This document shows positions 52,878 through 62,283 of a DNA stretch of 64,000 nt, piece after piece. Location: contig CAVUIJ010000033.1 of NCBI GenBank assembly GCA_963741505.1, positions 62,001 to 126,000 on the forward strand. Direction: 5' to 3'. The translations under genes and the position numbers were made by a program. Source of the DNA: JAKFWF01 sp963741505. GTDB lineage: Bacteria > Pseudomonadota > Alphaproteobacteria > Rhizobiales > Hyphomicrobiaceae. The notes below the pieces were generated by a model, which was not told where the DNA came from, ran no database searches, and was given only the letters and a program-made list of their open reading frames with translations. Every line of letters begins with the position of its first letter. Positions within the stretch are counted from its first letter, which is position 1.

Positions 52878-54269
52878 ATGAACTACCATTCCCGCTACGC
52901 AGCTATCCGACAGCCAATCGAAACGTGCATCGTCGGCGGTGGTGCGTTCGGACAGAGCTTCCTGGCACAGGCACGCTTCATCCGGTTGGTATCGGCGCGG
53001 ATCGCGGTTGATCTCACTGCCGCAGCTGCGGCGCTTGCGCTTGCGGCGGCAGGCATCGAAAAGAACCGCATTCGTGCGTGTGAAAGTGCAGCCGAGGCCA
53101 AGGCGGCGTGGGACGCCGGTCACTTCGTTGCCGCCGGCAACCTGGAAACGGTGATCGGGCTGCCGTTCCAGATGCTTGTCGAGGCGACGGGGCATCCGGA
53201 GGCGGCGGCGCGGCACGCCCTGCTCGCCATTACGGAAAAGCGCCACGTGCTGCTCGTGACCAAGGAGACCGACAGCGTCGCCGGGCCGATGCTGGCGCGA
53301 CTGGCGCGCGAGGCTGGCGTCGGCGTGACACCGGTCGACGGCGACCAGCCGAGCCTGCTGATCGATCTCATTACCTGGGGTGAGACACTCGGCTTCGAGA
53401 TCATCGCGGCGGGCAAGTCGAGCGAGTATGATTTCGTTTTCGATCGCGCGAACGGCACCGTGACGAGCAATGGTGTCATCGCGGTAATGCCGCAGCTAGC
53501 TGGCGCCTGGCATCCGGGCGACCGGTCGCTGCGCGAGGTCGCCGTCGCCCGCGCCGCGATCCTGCGCACCGCCTATCCGCTCAAGGCCGTACCCGACTTG
53601 TGCGAGATGACGCTGGTCGCCAACGCCACCGGCTTCGCCGCCGACACGCCGCCGTTCCACGCGCCGGTCGCTCGCATCCCCGAGGTCGCGGCGCTGTTGT
53701 CGACCTCGCAGCGCGATGGCCTGCTGCGTGGCGGCCGGCGCCTCGACGTGTTCCATCATCTGCGCGCAACCGACGAGGCGAGCTTCGCCGGCGGCGTGTT
53801 CATCGTCGTCGCCTGCCAAGACCGGACGAGCTGGCAAGTACTGGCCGAAAAGGGCCACGCCGTCAGCGCCGATGGTGCGACCGCGATGGTCTACCTGCCG
53901 CGCCATCTGCTCGGCCTCGAAGCCGCGACCAGTATCCTCGACTTGGGCGGACTAGGCGTGTCCGGCTACGGCAACGACTACCGTCCACGCATGGATCTGG
54001 TGGCGGTCGCAACCCGCGATCTGCCGGCCGGCACGGCACTCGACGCCCGCGGCCATCACCACACCATCGACGGCGTCACCGCCGAGATGCGGCCAGCGAG
54101 CCCGATCAAGGCCGATCGCACGACACCCTATTACCTGGTGGCGAACCGGCGGCTGGCGCGCGTAGTGCGTGCAGGTGAAGCCATTCGCCTGTCCGATCTT
54201 GCGATTGACGACGGCTCGTCGCTGTTGGCACTGCGCTATCGGCAAGACGAGGCATTCGCGGGCGCGTGA
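52878..54269 (+). CDS. Homoserine dehydrogenase-like NAD(P)-binding protein with C-terminal SAF domain
   Basis: The 463-residue protein has an N-terminal Rossmann-like region (ETCIVGGGAFGQSFLAQARF), a middle VEATGHPEAAARHALLAI and VLLVTKETDSVAGPMLARLA segment as in homoserine dehydrogenase-type oxidoreductases. A C-terminal SAF domain (VAVATRDLPAGTALDARGHH, ARVVRAGEAIRLSDLAI) follows. This family is often mis-annotated as FlgA because of the SAF domain. The first glycine motif GGGAFG deviates from GxGxxG. Reaction unknown; it sits between carboxylate transport genes and may process the same substrate. Confidence 0.8.
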   Translation: MNYHSRYAAIRQPIETCIVGGGAFGQSFLAQARFIRLVSARIAVDLTAAAAALALAAAGIEKNRIRACESAAEAKAAWDAGHFVAAGNLETVIGLPFQMLVEATGHPEAAARHALLAITEKRHVLLVTKETDSVAGPMLARLAREAGVGVTPVDGDQPSLLIDLITWGETLGFEIIAAGKSSEYDFVFDRANGTVTSNGVIAVMPQLAGAWHPGDRSLREVAVARAAILRTAYPLKAVPDLCEMTLVANATGFAADTPPFHAPVARIPEVAALLSTSQRDGLLRGGRRLDVFHHLRATDEASFAGGVFIVVACQDRTSWQVLAEKGHAVSADGATAMVYLPRHLLGLEAATSILDLGGLGVSGYGNDYRPRMDLVAVATRDLPAGTALDARGHHHTIDGVTAEMRPASPIKADRTTPYYLVANRRLARVVRAGEAIRLSDLAIDDGSSLLALRYRQDEAFAGA

Positions 54270-54328
54270 TCAGGCAATCGCGCCGGCCGGTTGACATTGA
54301 CCGGCACGCGATGCGCATGTAGGCCAAA

Positions 54329-54615
54329 ATGCCGGCAAATGCATTCGACCGCGGGAAGGAAAGGAAGTTCGACGCGCTTGGCCCCGACTTGCAGACGGCG
54401 CTGACCTCGGCCGCCTCCGAGCTTGCCATCGCGCAACGCAAGATGAACGAGGACAGCGAGGGCTCGAGCCTCGAGGCCTGAAGAAGGCCGGCATGCAGGT
54501 GGTCGAGCAGCCCGATCGCGACTCCTTTGCCAAGATCGTCACCGAGGAAGTGCGCAAGGAGTTCGTCGCCAAGTTCGGCTCCGATACGCTCGATGCCATC
54601 CTCAAGGCCGCATGA
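54329..54615 (+). pseudogene. Remnant of a TRAP transporter substrate-binding protein (DctP type), C-terminal part
   Basis: Two frames spell the C-terminal helices of a DctP protein: FDALGPDLQTALTSAASELA, IAQRKMNEDSEGSSLE, then LKKAGMQVVEQPDRDSFAKI and KEFVAKFGSDTLDAILKAA to a stop at 54613-54615. One missing base near 54478-54482 (GGCCTG for GGCCCTG) breaks them. The N-terminal 230 or so residues of a DctP protein are absent, so this is a true remnant whatever the sequence quality. The stop overlaps the next start (ATGA), a leftover of translational coupling with the cyclase. Confidence 0.75.
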
Positions 54616-55298
54616 GGCGCGTTATGCAGATCATCGATCTTTCAATGCCGATCGGCCCGCATTTCAGGTGGCCGACGGAAACCCCGATCAAGGGCAACAT
54701 TGCCGCTGGCGACCAGTTCCGCGTCACCCGGCTGCACGCCACCTGTCATGGCTTCTCACATGTCGACGCGCAGGCGCACATCCTTGCCAACGCGCCGACG
54801 ATCGAGGCGACGCCGCTGGGCCAAGTGGTCGGCCCGGCGCGTGTGCTGGACCTGCGTGACGTGCGGCCAATGGAGGAGATCGGCGCCGAGCGGTTGGCGA
54901 AGATCGATCCGGGCGGACCGGAGGGCGAGATCTTGCTGTTGTCGTCGGGCTGGGACCGGCAGCGAGATTGGAGTACGCGCGAGTTCTGGCTCGATGCGCC
55001 GTGGCTCAACCGCTCGGCAGCGGAATGGCTCGCGGCACGCCGTCCGACGGCAATCGCCTTCGACTTCCCGCAGGACTTCCCGATCCGCCTGCTGCTCGAC
55101 AACAAGCACGTCGCCTTTGACCAGCACGTCACCCACGACGTCTGCCTCAGGCAGGGCATCACCCTGATCGAGTACCTCGTCAATACGACTGCAATTCCCG
55201 GGCCGCGCACGTTCCTGTGCGCCGCGCCACTGAAGATCCCCGGCGCCGACGGTGCACCCTCGCGCGTCTACGCCATCGAGGGCGTAACGGTGGCTTGA
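54612..55298 (+). CDS. Cyclase/kynurenine formamidase-like metal-dependent hydrolase
   Basis: The 228-residue protein of the cyclase family (PF04199) begins MQIIDLSMPIGPHFRWP after a few extra residues and contains the metal-site motif HATCHGFSHVDAQAHI, a variant of HxGTHxDAPxH. ILLLSSGWDRQRDW and FDFPQDFPIRLLLDN are also family-like. Members hydrolyse formylkynurenine or cyclic imides and lactams. It follows the TRAP remnant in the same transcript, suggesting a once-linked uptake and hydrolysis pair. Confidence 0.85.
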   Translation: MRRVMQIIDLSMPIGPHFRWPTETPIKGNIAAGDQFRVTRLHATCHGFSHVDAQAHILANAPTIEATPLGQVVGPARVLDLRDVRPMEEIGAERLAKIDPGGPEGEILLLSSGWDRQRDWSTREFWLDAPWLNRSAAEWLAARRPTAIAFDFPQDFPIRLLLDNKHVAFDQHVTHDVCLRQGITLIEYLVNTTAIPGPRTFLCAAPLKIPGADGAPSRVYAIEGVTVA

Positions 55299-55313
55299 GG
55301 TCGCCACTCGCTC

Positions 55314-56453
55314 TTATCGTCCGGCAGCGAGTTCGCGCGCGATCAACATCTTCTGCACCTCGTTGGTGCCGTCGTAGATCTGGAACACGCGCATGTCGCG
55401 CCAGAATTTCCCTACCGGATAGCTTTCGAGAAAGCCGTAGCCGCCGTGGATCTGGATCGCGGCGGATGTCACCTCCTCCGCCATCTGCGAGGCGAACAGC
55501 TTGGCCATCGAGGCTTGCTTGATGCAGGGCGTGCCGGCGTCTTTGAGGGCGGCGGCATGGAGATACATCTGCCGCGCCACCTCGATCTTGGTCGCCATGT
55601 CGGCGAGCGTGAAACTGATCGCCTGATGTTCGATGATTATCTTGCCGAAGGTCTCGCGCTCGCGGGCGTAGGCAAGCGCCGCATCGAAGGCCGCCTGTGC
55701 CACGCCGACCGACTGCGCGGCGACGCCGATGCGGCCGTTGTCGAGGCTGGCGAGGGCGATCCGCAAGCCATCGCCCTCGGCGCCGAGCCGGTCCTCGGCC
55801 GGGATCTCGAGATTATCGAGTGCGATCTCGCAGGTGTCGTTGCTGCGGTGGCCGAGCTTGTCCTCGACGCGGGTGACATTGTAGCCGGGCACGTCGGTTC
55901 GGGTGAGGAAGCACGAGATGCCGCGCTTGCCGGCGTCCGGGTCTGTCACCGCCAGCACCATGGCGACCTTCGCACTCTTGCCGGACGTGATGAAGCACTT
56001 GGTGCCGTTCAAAACATAGCGATCGCCGCGCCTGCGGGCTTGGGTCTTGAGGTTTGCGGCGTCGGACCCGGCCTGCGGCTCGGTGAGCAGGATGGCGCCG
56101 CCCGCTTGGCCGCTGGCGGCCGAGCGCAGCCATCGTTGCTTTTGCGCGTCGGTGCCAAAACCATGCACCGCGGCACAATAGGGCGAGTTGGTCGCGGCGA
56201 CCATGTTGGCGACGCCGGCATCGCCGTAGGAGATCTCCTCCATGATCAACACATAGGACACGAAATCGGCGCCGGCACCGCCCCAGCTTTGCGGCACGCA
56301 CACGCCAAATAAGCCGAGCTTGCCCATCCGCTCGAGAACATCGAGCGGGGTATGGCGGCGGCGGTCCCAGTCGGCCGCGTGAGGCACGATTTCGCGTCGC
56401 GTGAATTCGCGAGCGACGTCGCGCAACTCGATCTGTGATCCGTTGAGAAGCAT
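55314..56453 (-). CDS. Acyl-CoA dehydrogenase
   Basis: The 379-residue flavoprotein has the three-domain acyl-CoA dehydrogenase layout: ERMGKLGLFGVCVPQSWGGA, AILLTEPQAGSDAANLKTQA (FAD-binding loop), GTKCFITSGKSAKVAMVLAV, LDNGRIGVAAQSVGVAQAAF, and the C-terminal QIHGGYGFLESYPVGKFWRD with YDGTNEVQKMLIARELA. The catalytic Glu is probably the one in YDGTNE or nearby, as in short-chain enzymes. Start at 56453 (MLLNGSQIELRDVAREF); an upstream extension is possible. Confidence 0.93.
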   Translation of the reverse strand: MLLNGSQIELRDVAREFTRREIVPHAADWDRRRHTPLDVLERMGKLGLFGVCVPQSWGGAGADFVSYVLIMEEISYGDAGVANMVAATNSPYCAAVHGFGTDAQKQRWLRSAASGQAGGAILLTEPQAGSDAANLKTQARRRGDRYVLNGTKCFITSGKSAKVAMVLAVTDPDAGKRGISCFLTRTDVPGYNVTRVEDKLGHRSNDTCEIALDNLEIPAEDRLGAEGDGLRIALASLDNGRIGVAAQSVGVAQAAFDAALAYARERETFGKIIIEHQAISFTLADMATKIEVARQMYLHAAALKDAGTPCIKQASMAKLFASQMAEEVTSAAIQIHGGYGFLESYPVGKFWRDMRVFQIYDGTNEVQKMLIARELAAGR

Positions 56454-56529
56454 CGGGCGCTGATCCGTGATCAATGGACAACGACCATGGCACTCGGCGC
56501 GACGACGGGTCAATGCGCCGCTCGATGCC

Positions 56530-57375
56530 CTACTCGCGGAGCCGGTCGTCGAAGTATCGGCGCCAGAGCTGCTCGCCGACGGTGCAATCGATCTTCGGCT
56601 GGTCGGCGACGCGAATGAACTGCAGCGGCGGATCGATGCCGGCGATCTCGATCAGCAATTTTTGCCGGGTGGCGGAGGCGAATTCGGTCTTTTCGCGGAT
56701 GGGAAGCATGAATGACCCCGGCCCGCCGATTACGCATTGGGCGTAATACTCGTCGAGGTTGGCGATGTCGAACATGCTGCCGGGGCCGCCTGGCCGCAGC
56801 AGAATCGGCAGGCCGTTGATGACGATGCCCTTGCCCACCAGTTCGTCGCGCATTGGCCCGACCGGCGGGCCGGAGTTATTGGGCCCGTCGCCGGAGACGT
56901 CGATCACGCGCCGCTCGCCCTTGAAACCGCCCTGGCCAAACTGCTTGTCCGAGATATCGAGGGCGCCCGACACCGATGTCCGCCGGTGCCTGGAAATCGG
57001 CGCCTGCGACAGCTTGGCGGCAAGCGCTTCGGCGGTGGCAGGCCCATCGACAACCGTCCAGGGGACGACGATCTGGGTAATGCCCCAGCCGGCCCACTCG
57101 ATGTAGGTGACGGCGATGCGGCGGTGTGCGCCTGATTGGATCGCCTTGATGATTTCCGGGTCGCGGAACGCCTCAACGTAGCCATCACGTTGCAAGCGTT
57201 GCTCGTCGATATCCATCGAATATGAGACGTCGACCGCGAGGACCAGTTCGAGATCGACCGGCTGCTGGGCGCCGGCAGGCCCGGCGAAGCTCGTCCATGC
57301 GAATACAACCAGCATGGCGAGGGCTGCGATCAGCCCGCGCGCGGCAACCGCTCGGCGCGTAAACAATATCGGCAT
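56530..57375 (-). CDS. DUF1194 (von Willebrand A-like) secreted protein
   Basis: The 281-residue protein has a signal peptide-like start (MPILFTRRAVAARGLIAALA, cleaved near AGA-Q). A von Willebrand factor A-like domain with the metal-site motif LVLAVDVSYSM (DxSxS) follows, then AVTYIEWAGWGITQIVVPWT, RTSVSGALDISDKQFG and VIDVSGDGPNNSG. DUF1194 proteins are common in alphaproteobacteria and have no settled function. The frame continues upstream; this start was chosen for the signal peptide. Confidence 0.85.
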   Translation of the reverse strand: MPILFTRRAVAARGLIAALAMLVVFAWTSFAGPAGAQQPVDLELVLAVDVSYSMDIDEQRLQRDGYVEAFRDPEIIKAIQSGAHRRIAVTYIEWAGWGITQIVVPWTVVDGPATAEALAAKLSQAPISRHRRTSVSGALDISDKQFGQGGFKGERRVIDVSGDGPNNSGPPVGPMRDELVGKGIVINGLPILLRPGGPGSMFDIANLDEYYAQCVIGGPGSFMLPIREKTEFASATRQKLLIEIAGIDPPLQFIRVADQPKIDCTVGEQLWRRYFDDRLRE

Positions 57376-57439
57376 GCTCACAATAATGGCATGCTTGCTG
57401 CGACATGGCAAAGCGAGCAAAAGCGGATTTCTGCTGGCG

Positions 57440-58037
57440 TCAGGCGATCATGCCGGCAAACAGCAGCAAGAGGCCGATGCCGCCGAGGCCGCCGGCCGCC
57501 CAAAGCAGTGCCACCATGCCGGTGATGATCGAGGCCGACGCCAGCACGATCGCGATCTGGAAGGCGCCGGTGGCGAACTCGAAGCGGACGTGCTTGCGGC
57601 CATACTTGTCGCGCTCGTGCTCGGCCTCCTTGGCGCGCTCGATCAGCTCCTTGCGGCCCTCGCCCGGCTCGAACTTGCCGGTCTCCTTCTTGGTCTTCGG
57701 GTCGACGATCGTCTTGCCCGGCTCGCTCTCGTAGCGGGCGGCGGTGGCCTTCCATTTGGCGACGCGGTCCTGCATAGCTTTCTTCTGCGCCGGATCGGCG
57801 ACGCCCGAGTGCGACCAATTCCATCTCCTCGGCGAAATTCTCGGTCACCGTCTTGCGCATCGTCTTGGCCTGGTAGAATGCCCACAGGTTCGAGGCTTCG
57901 ATATTCGATTGCAACGTGTGCGTCTGCGCCTTCTGACCGAAGATCTCGGACACCGCGAGCAGCAACGCCAGGATCGAGATCACCAGCGCGACCGTCTTGT
58001 TGCCCTCGCCGTGCTCGTGTGGTGCGTGCCCGCTCAT
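57440..58037 (-). pseudogene. DUF4337 membrane protein, single frameshift
   Basis: The N-terminal part (MSGHAPHEHGEGNKTVALVI, one helix, then NIEASNLWAFYQAKTMRKTV) and the C-terminal part (MQDRVAKWKATAARYESEPG, then KHVRFEFATGAFQIAIVLAS with two helices) match DUF4337 but lie in two frames. The join is at ELVALG(V)ADPAQKKA. The span is one base over a multiple of three and the break sits at a CCC run near 57803-57805, so one extra base explains it. Function unknown. Confidence 0.8.
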
Positions 58038-58218
58038 GATAATCTCTCCAATGTAAGCCTCAGACGCGCCGACGGACGGTGCGCATCTGCGTCACCGCCC
58101 GTCGAAACGGCTTTACACCCGACCCATGCCAACAGGACAGATCGAGCGCAAGCGAATTTGATTGAACACGTAAAGATGAAGCCATCACGACGGCTTTGTG
58201 ACGGCTTCCTCGATTTGG

Positions 58219-60870
58219 CTAGAACAGCCCTTCGATGTGACCGGCCTCGTTGAGGCGGATGACTTCGGCGCTCGGCACCTTGGGCAGGCCCGGCATGGTC
58301 ATGATGTCGCCGGTGACGACCACCACGAACTCGGCGCCGGCCGAAAGCCTGAGCTCGCGCACCGGCACGATGTGGCCGGTCGGCGCGCCGCGCTTGTTCG
58401 GATCGGTCGAGAACGAGTATTGGGTCTTGGCCATGCAGACCGGCAGATGGCCATAGCCCGCCGCTTCGAGTTCCTTGAAGCGGGCCTCGACCGAGGCATC
58501 GCAGGCGATATCGGCGCCGCGATAGATCTCGGTGACGATGGTCTTGACCTTGTCGCGCAGTGGCATCGCGTCCGGATAGAGCGGCTTGAACTTCGCCTCG
58601 CCCTTCTCGCAGACCTCGACCACGTGCCGGGCGAGCTCCTCGACGCCGGCGCCACCGTCGGCCCAGTGCGTGCACAGGAATGCCTTCGCGCCCATGCGCT
58701 CGGCCGACGCCTTGACCGCCGCGATCTCGGCGTCGGTGTCGGTGACGAACTTGTTGATCGCGACGATCGGCTTGACGCCGAACTTCGACACGTTCTCGAT
58801 GTGCCGTTCCATGTTGACACAGCCCTTGGCGACCGCCTCGACGTTCTCTTGCTTGAGCGCGTCCTTGGCGACGCCGCCGTGCATCTTGAGGGCGCGGATG
58901 GTGGCGACGATGACGGCGGCGGACGGCTTGAGGCCGGCCTTGCGGCACTTGATGTCGAAGAACTTCTCGGCACCGAGGTCGGCACCGAAGCCGGCTTCGG
59001 TCACGACGTAGTCGCACAGCTTGAGCGCGGTCTGGGTCGCGAGCACCGAATTGCAGCCGTGCGCGATGTTGGCGAATGGCCCGCCGTGGATGAATACCGG
59101 GTTGTTCTCCAGGGTCTGCACCAGGTTCGGCATCAGCGCGTCCTTGAGCAGCACGGTCATGGCGCCGTCGCCCTTCAGTTCCCGCGCGTAGACCGGCTTT
59201 TTCTCGCGCGTATAGCCGACCACGATCTTGCCGATGCGGCGCTCGAGGTCCTTGAGGTCGGTCGCCAGGCAGAAGATCGCCATGATCTCCGAGGCCACCG
59301 TGATGTCGAAGCCATCCTCGCGCGGGAAGCCGTTGGCCGTGCCGCCGAGCGAATTGACGATCGAGCGCAGCGCGCGGTCATTCATGTCCATGACGCGGCG
59401 CCAGGCGACGCGGCGCTGGTCGATGCCGAGGGCATTGCCCCAGTAGATGTGGTTGTCGAGCAAGGCGGCGAGCAGGTTATGCGCCGAAGTGATGGCGTGG
59501 AAGTCGCCGGTGAAGTGCAGGTTGATGTCTTCCATCGGCACCACCTGGGCATAGCCGCCGCCGGCGGCGCCACCCTTGACGCCGAAGCAGGGTCCGAGGG
59601 ACGGCTCGCGCAGGCAACTCATGGCGCGCTTGCCGATGCGATTGAGGCCGTCGCCGAGGCCGACGGTGGTCGTGGTCTTGCCTTCGCCGGCCGGCGTCGG
59701 GTTGATCGCGGTGACCAGGATCAGCTTGCCGTCCTTGCGGCCCTTCACCGAGTTGATGAAGTCGAACGAGATCTTGGCCTTGGTCGGGCCGTAGTGCAGC
59801 AGCGCGTCGGCCGGAATGTCGATCTTCTTGGCAACTTCGGCGATCGGCTTCATCTTGGCGGCGCGCGCGATCTCGATATCGCTGCCGACGGTCTTGGCTG
59901 TCACTGGCGGTTCTCCGGTCTTGGGTTTCTTGGGCGCCGGCGGCGGGGCCGGCTTGTAGGCATCGAACGTGTCGCCGACCTTGAGGCCGGCGCTGGTTGC
60001 GTACTCGGCGGCCGCGATCTTCTTGGTGTCGGCGGACTTCACGCGCTTGGCGAGTATGGCGCCGCCGTCGGCTGCAATCCTGATTCCATCCGCCCCGATG
60101 GCGATGATCTGGCCAGGCTTGCCGTCGCCCGGCACCTTGGCGGCATCGAAGATCTGCAGCTCGGTGCCCTTGATAACGGCCCAGGCACCCGGTGCCGGAT
60201 TTGCCGCGCGGATGATGTTGTAGACTTCCGCGACCGGCTTCGAGAAATCGAGCTGGGCATTGTCGCGCTTGAACCAGCTCTCGTAGGTCTTCTTCGAATG
60301 GTCCTGGGCGACTTTCGGTGCCTTGCCGGCGCGGACGAGATCGACCGACTCCATCATGGCGTCGACGCCGAGCGGAAACAGCTTTTTGAAGTAGACGTCG
60401 CCGAGCGTCTCGTCGGGGCCGATGTCGACGGTCTTCTGCATTAGTATCGGGCCCTCATCGAGGCCCTCGTCCGGCCAGAAGATGGTGAGGCCGGTCTGCT
60501 TCGAGCCCCAGGCGATGGGCCAGTTTATCGAAGACGGTCCGCGATGCAGCGGCAGCAGTGAGGGGTGATATTGGATGGTGCCGAGCGTCGGCGCATCGAT
60601 GACCGGCTGCGGCACGAACAGCGTCACATAGGCCATGACGCACAGGTCGGGCTTGAACGACTTCATCAGCTCGAGTGCTTCCGGCGTCTTCCAGCTCTTC
60701 GGCTGGTGCACGGGAAGGCCCTTCTCACGTGCGTACACCGCGCAAGGGTCCTGCGGCCGACCTTCCTTGTCGGGTGCGCAGAACACCGCAACGACGTTCT
60801 CGCCGCGCTCGAGCAGCTTCTCCAGAACCGCCTTGCCGAAAGCTTCCTGGCCGTGGACGACGATACGCAT
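58219..60870 (-). CDS. Fusion of 10-formyl-THF hydrolase/formyltransferase domain and formate-THF ligase
   Basis: The 883-residue protein has two enzyme parts. Residues 1-305 match the N-terminal domain of 10-formyltetrahydrofolate dehydrogenase (ALDH1L1): YHPSLLPLHRG and FWPDEGLDEG carry catalytic His102 and Asp138, 36 residues apart as in ALDH1L1, and residues 205-305 form the Fmt C-terminal-like barrel. A Pro/Lys linker (about 306-325) follows. Residues 328-883 are a complete formate-THF ligase with TPAGEGKTTTTVGLGDGL (from 392), EPSLGPCFGVKGGAAGGGYA and MEDINLHFTGDFHAI. GAGGGAAC precedes the ATG. It follows frc and oxc, so it probably links oxalate-derived formyl groups to tetrahydrofolate. 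The frame is intact throughout. Confidence 0.93.
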   Translation of the reverse strand: MRIVVHGQEAFGKAVLEKLLERGENVVAVFCAPDKEGRPQDPCAVYAREKGLPVHQPKSWKTPEALELMKSFKPDLCVMAYVTLFVPQPVIDAPTLGTIQYHPSLLPLHRGPSSINWPIAWGSKQTGLTIFWPDEGLDEGPILMQKTVDIGPDETLGDVYFKKLFPLGVDAMMESVDLVRAGKAPKVAQDHSKKTYESWFKRDNAQLDFSKPVAEVYNIIRAANPAPGAWAVIKGTELQIFDAAKVPGDGKPGQIIAIGADGIRIAADGGAILAKRVKSADTKKIAAAEYATSAGLKVGDTFDAYKPAPPPAPKKPKTGEPPVTAKTVGSDIEIARAAKMKPIAEVAKKIDIPADALLHYGPTKAKISFDFINSVKGRKDGKLILVTAINPTPAGEGKTTTTVGLGDGLNRIGKRAMSCLREPSLGPCFGVKGGAAGGGYAQVVPMEDINLHFTGDFHAITSAHNLLAALLDNHIYWGNALGIDQRRVAWRRVMDMNDRALRSIVNSLGGTANGFPREDGFDITVASEIMAIFCLATDLKDLERRIGKIVVGYTREKKPVYARELKGDGAMTVLLKDALMPNLVQTLENNPVFIHGGPFANIAHGCNSVLATQTALKLCDYVVTEAGFGADLGAEKFFDIKCRKAGLKPSAAVIVATIRALKMHGGVAKDALKQENVEAVAKGCVNMERHIENVSKFGVKPIVAINKFVTDTDAEIAAVKASAERMGAKAFLCTHWADGGAGVEELARHVVEVCEKGEAKFKPLYPDAMPLRDKVKTIVTEIYRGADIACDASVEARFKELEAAGYGHLPVCMAKTQYSFSTDPNKRGAPTGHIVPVRELRLSAGAEFVVVVTGDIMTMPGLPKVPSAEVIRLNEAGHIEGLF

Positions 60871-60902
60871 TGTGGGTGTTCCCTCGGGTATAAGTGCAGA
60901 CG

Positions 60903-61021
60903 GGAGTAGGGAGTGGGGAATAGGGAGTAGGAAGACGAGCGGGAGCGGGATAGGGCGCCATTACAAAGCCGGCTCTGCGAATTTTTTCTTCGCTACTCCC
61001 TATTCCCTACTCCCCATTCCC
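60903..61021. repeat. Long imperfect inverted repeat between frc and the fusion gene
   Basis: The left arm at 60904-60930 (GAGTAGGGAGTGGGG...) matches the reverse complement of 60993-61021 at 24 of 27 positions. Both arms are made of degenerate GGGAGTA/GGGAATA units. The right arm abuts the frc stop codon. The hairpin would form in the frc-to-fusion transcript and may terminate, attenuate or stabilise it. Confidence 0.7.
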
Positions 61022-62283
61022 TCATTTCTTTACCGGCTCGGTGCAACCGCTGGCCTTGATGCTGGCGATCTCGTCGGGCGTATACTTGAGTACCTGGGCG
61101 AGGATCTCGTCGGTGTGCTCGCCGAGCAGCGGCGAACGCTTGACGTCCGAAGGCGACGCCGACAGCTTGATCGGGTTGCCGACCGACAGGTACTTGCCGC
61201 GCTTGGGGTGATCGACCTCGACGACCGTGCCGGTGGCACGCAGCGATTGGTCTTCCGCCAGCTCCTTCATCGACAGGATCGGCCCGCTCGGGATGTCGAG
61301 CGGATTGCAGATCTGCATGACCTCGAACTTGGTCTTGGTCATCGTCCACTGTTCGATGCGACCGAAGATCTCGTTGAGGCGAGGCAGCCGCGCCGCCGGC
61401 TTGGCGTAGTCCGGGTGCGTCTTCCAGCCGGGCTCGCCGATGACATCGCACACCTTCTCCCAGACCGCCGCCTGGGTGATGAAATAGATGTAGGCATTGG
61501 GGTCGCTCTCCCAGCCCTTGCACTTGAGGATGCGGCCCGGCTGGCCGCCGCCCGAGTCGTTGCCGGCGCGCGGCACCGCATCGCCGAACGGGACGCCCTC
61601 GCCGTACTGGCTGTATTCCGTCAACGGCCCGTGCGCCAGCCGCTGCTGATCGCGCAGCTTGACGCGACACAGATTGAGCACGCCGTCCTGCATGGCGCAG
61701 GTGACCTTCTGGCCCTCGCCGGTGACGGTGCGCTGGAACAGCGCCGTGACGATGCCGAGGGCGAGATGCAGGCCGGTGCCGCTGTCACCGATCTGGGCGC
61801 CGGTGACGAGTGGCAGGCCGTCGCGGAAGCCGGTGGTCGAGGCGGCGCCGCCGGTGCACTGGGCGACATTCTCGTATACCTTGCAGTCCTCGTAGGGGCC
61901 GGGGCCGAAGCCCTTGATCGAAGCCACGATCATGCGCGGGTTCAAGGCATGAATCGTCTCCCACGGGAAGCCCATGCGGTCGAGCACGCCGGGGCCGAAG
62001 TTCTCGACCAGCACATCGCACTCCTTGATCAGCCGTTCGAGCACGCCCTTGCCGGTCTTGTTCTTGGTGTCGAGGGTGATCGAGCGCTTGTTGTGATTGA
62101 GCATGGTGAAATAGAGCGCATCGGCGTTGGGCACGTCCATCAGCTGGCCGCGGGTGATGTCGCCGACGCCGGGCCGCTCGACCTTGATCACGTCGGCGCC
62201 GAACCAGGCCAGCAGCTGCGTGCATGTCGGGCCCGACTGCACATGCGTGAAGTCGAGGATGCGGATGCCTCCAGGGCTTTCAT
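61022..62283 (-). CDS. frc: Formyl-CoA:oxalate CoA-transferase, frameshift at codon 6
   Basis: Frc moves CoA from formyl-CoA to oxalate. Family sequence is continuous from HVQSGPTCTQLLAWFGADVI (CoA-site Gln) through NHNKRSITLDTKNKTGKGVL, ENFGPGVLDRMGFPWE, QIGDSGTGLHLALGIV (catalytic Asp region) and VVEVDHPKRGKYLSVGNPIK, about 420 residues. The natural start is the ATG at 62283 with AGGAG upstream, giving MKALE. A GG for GGG at about 62268-62272 then throws the frame off; restored, it reads GIRILDFTHVQSGP. A literal start inside (62242) would lack the first 14 residues. Probably a one-base sequence error. Confidence 0.9.

Noticed and set aside
58198..60444. Long plus-strand open frame of 748 codons
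   Set aside because: It is antisense to the formyltransferase-ligase fusion, whose protein is clearly conserved. Its own translation is low-complexity and rich in His, Asp, Arg and Val, as expected from a shadow frame in GC-rich DNA.
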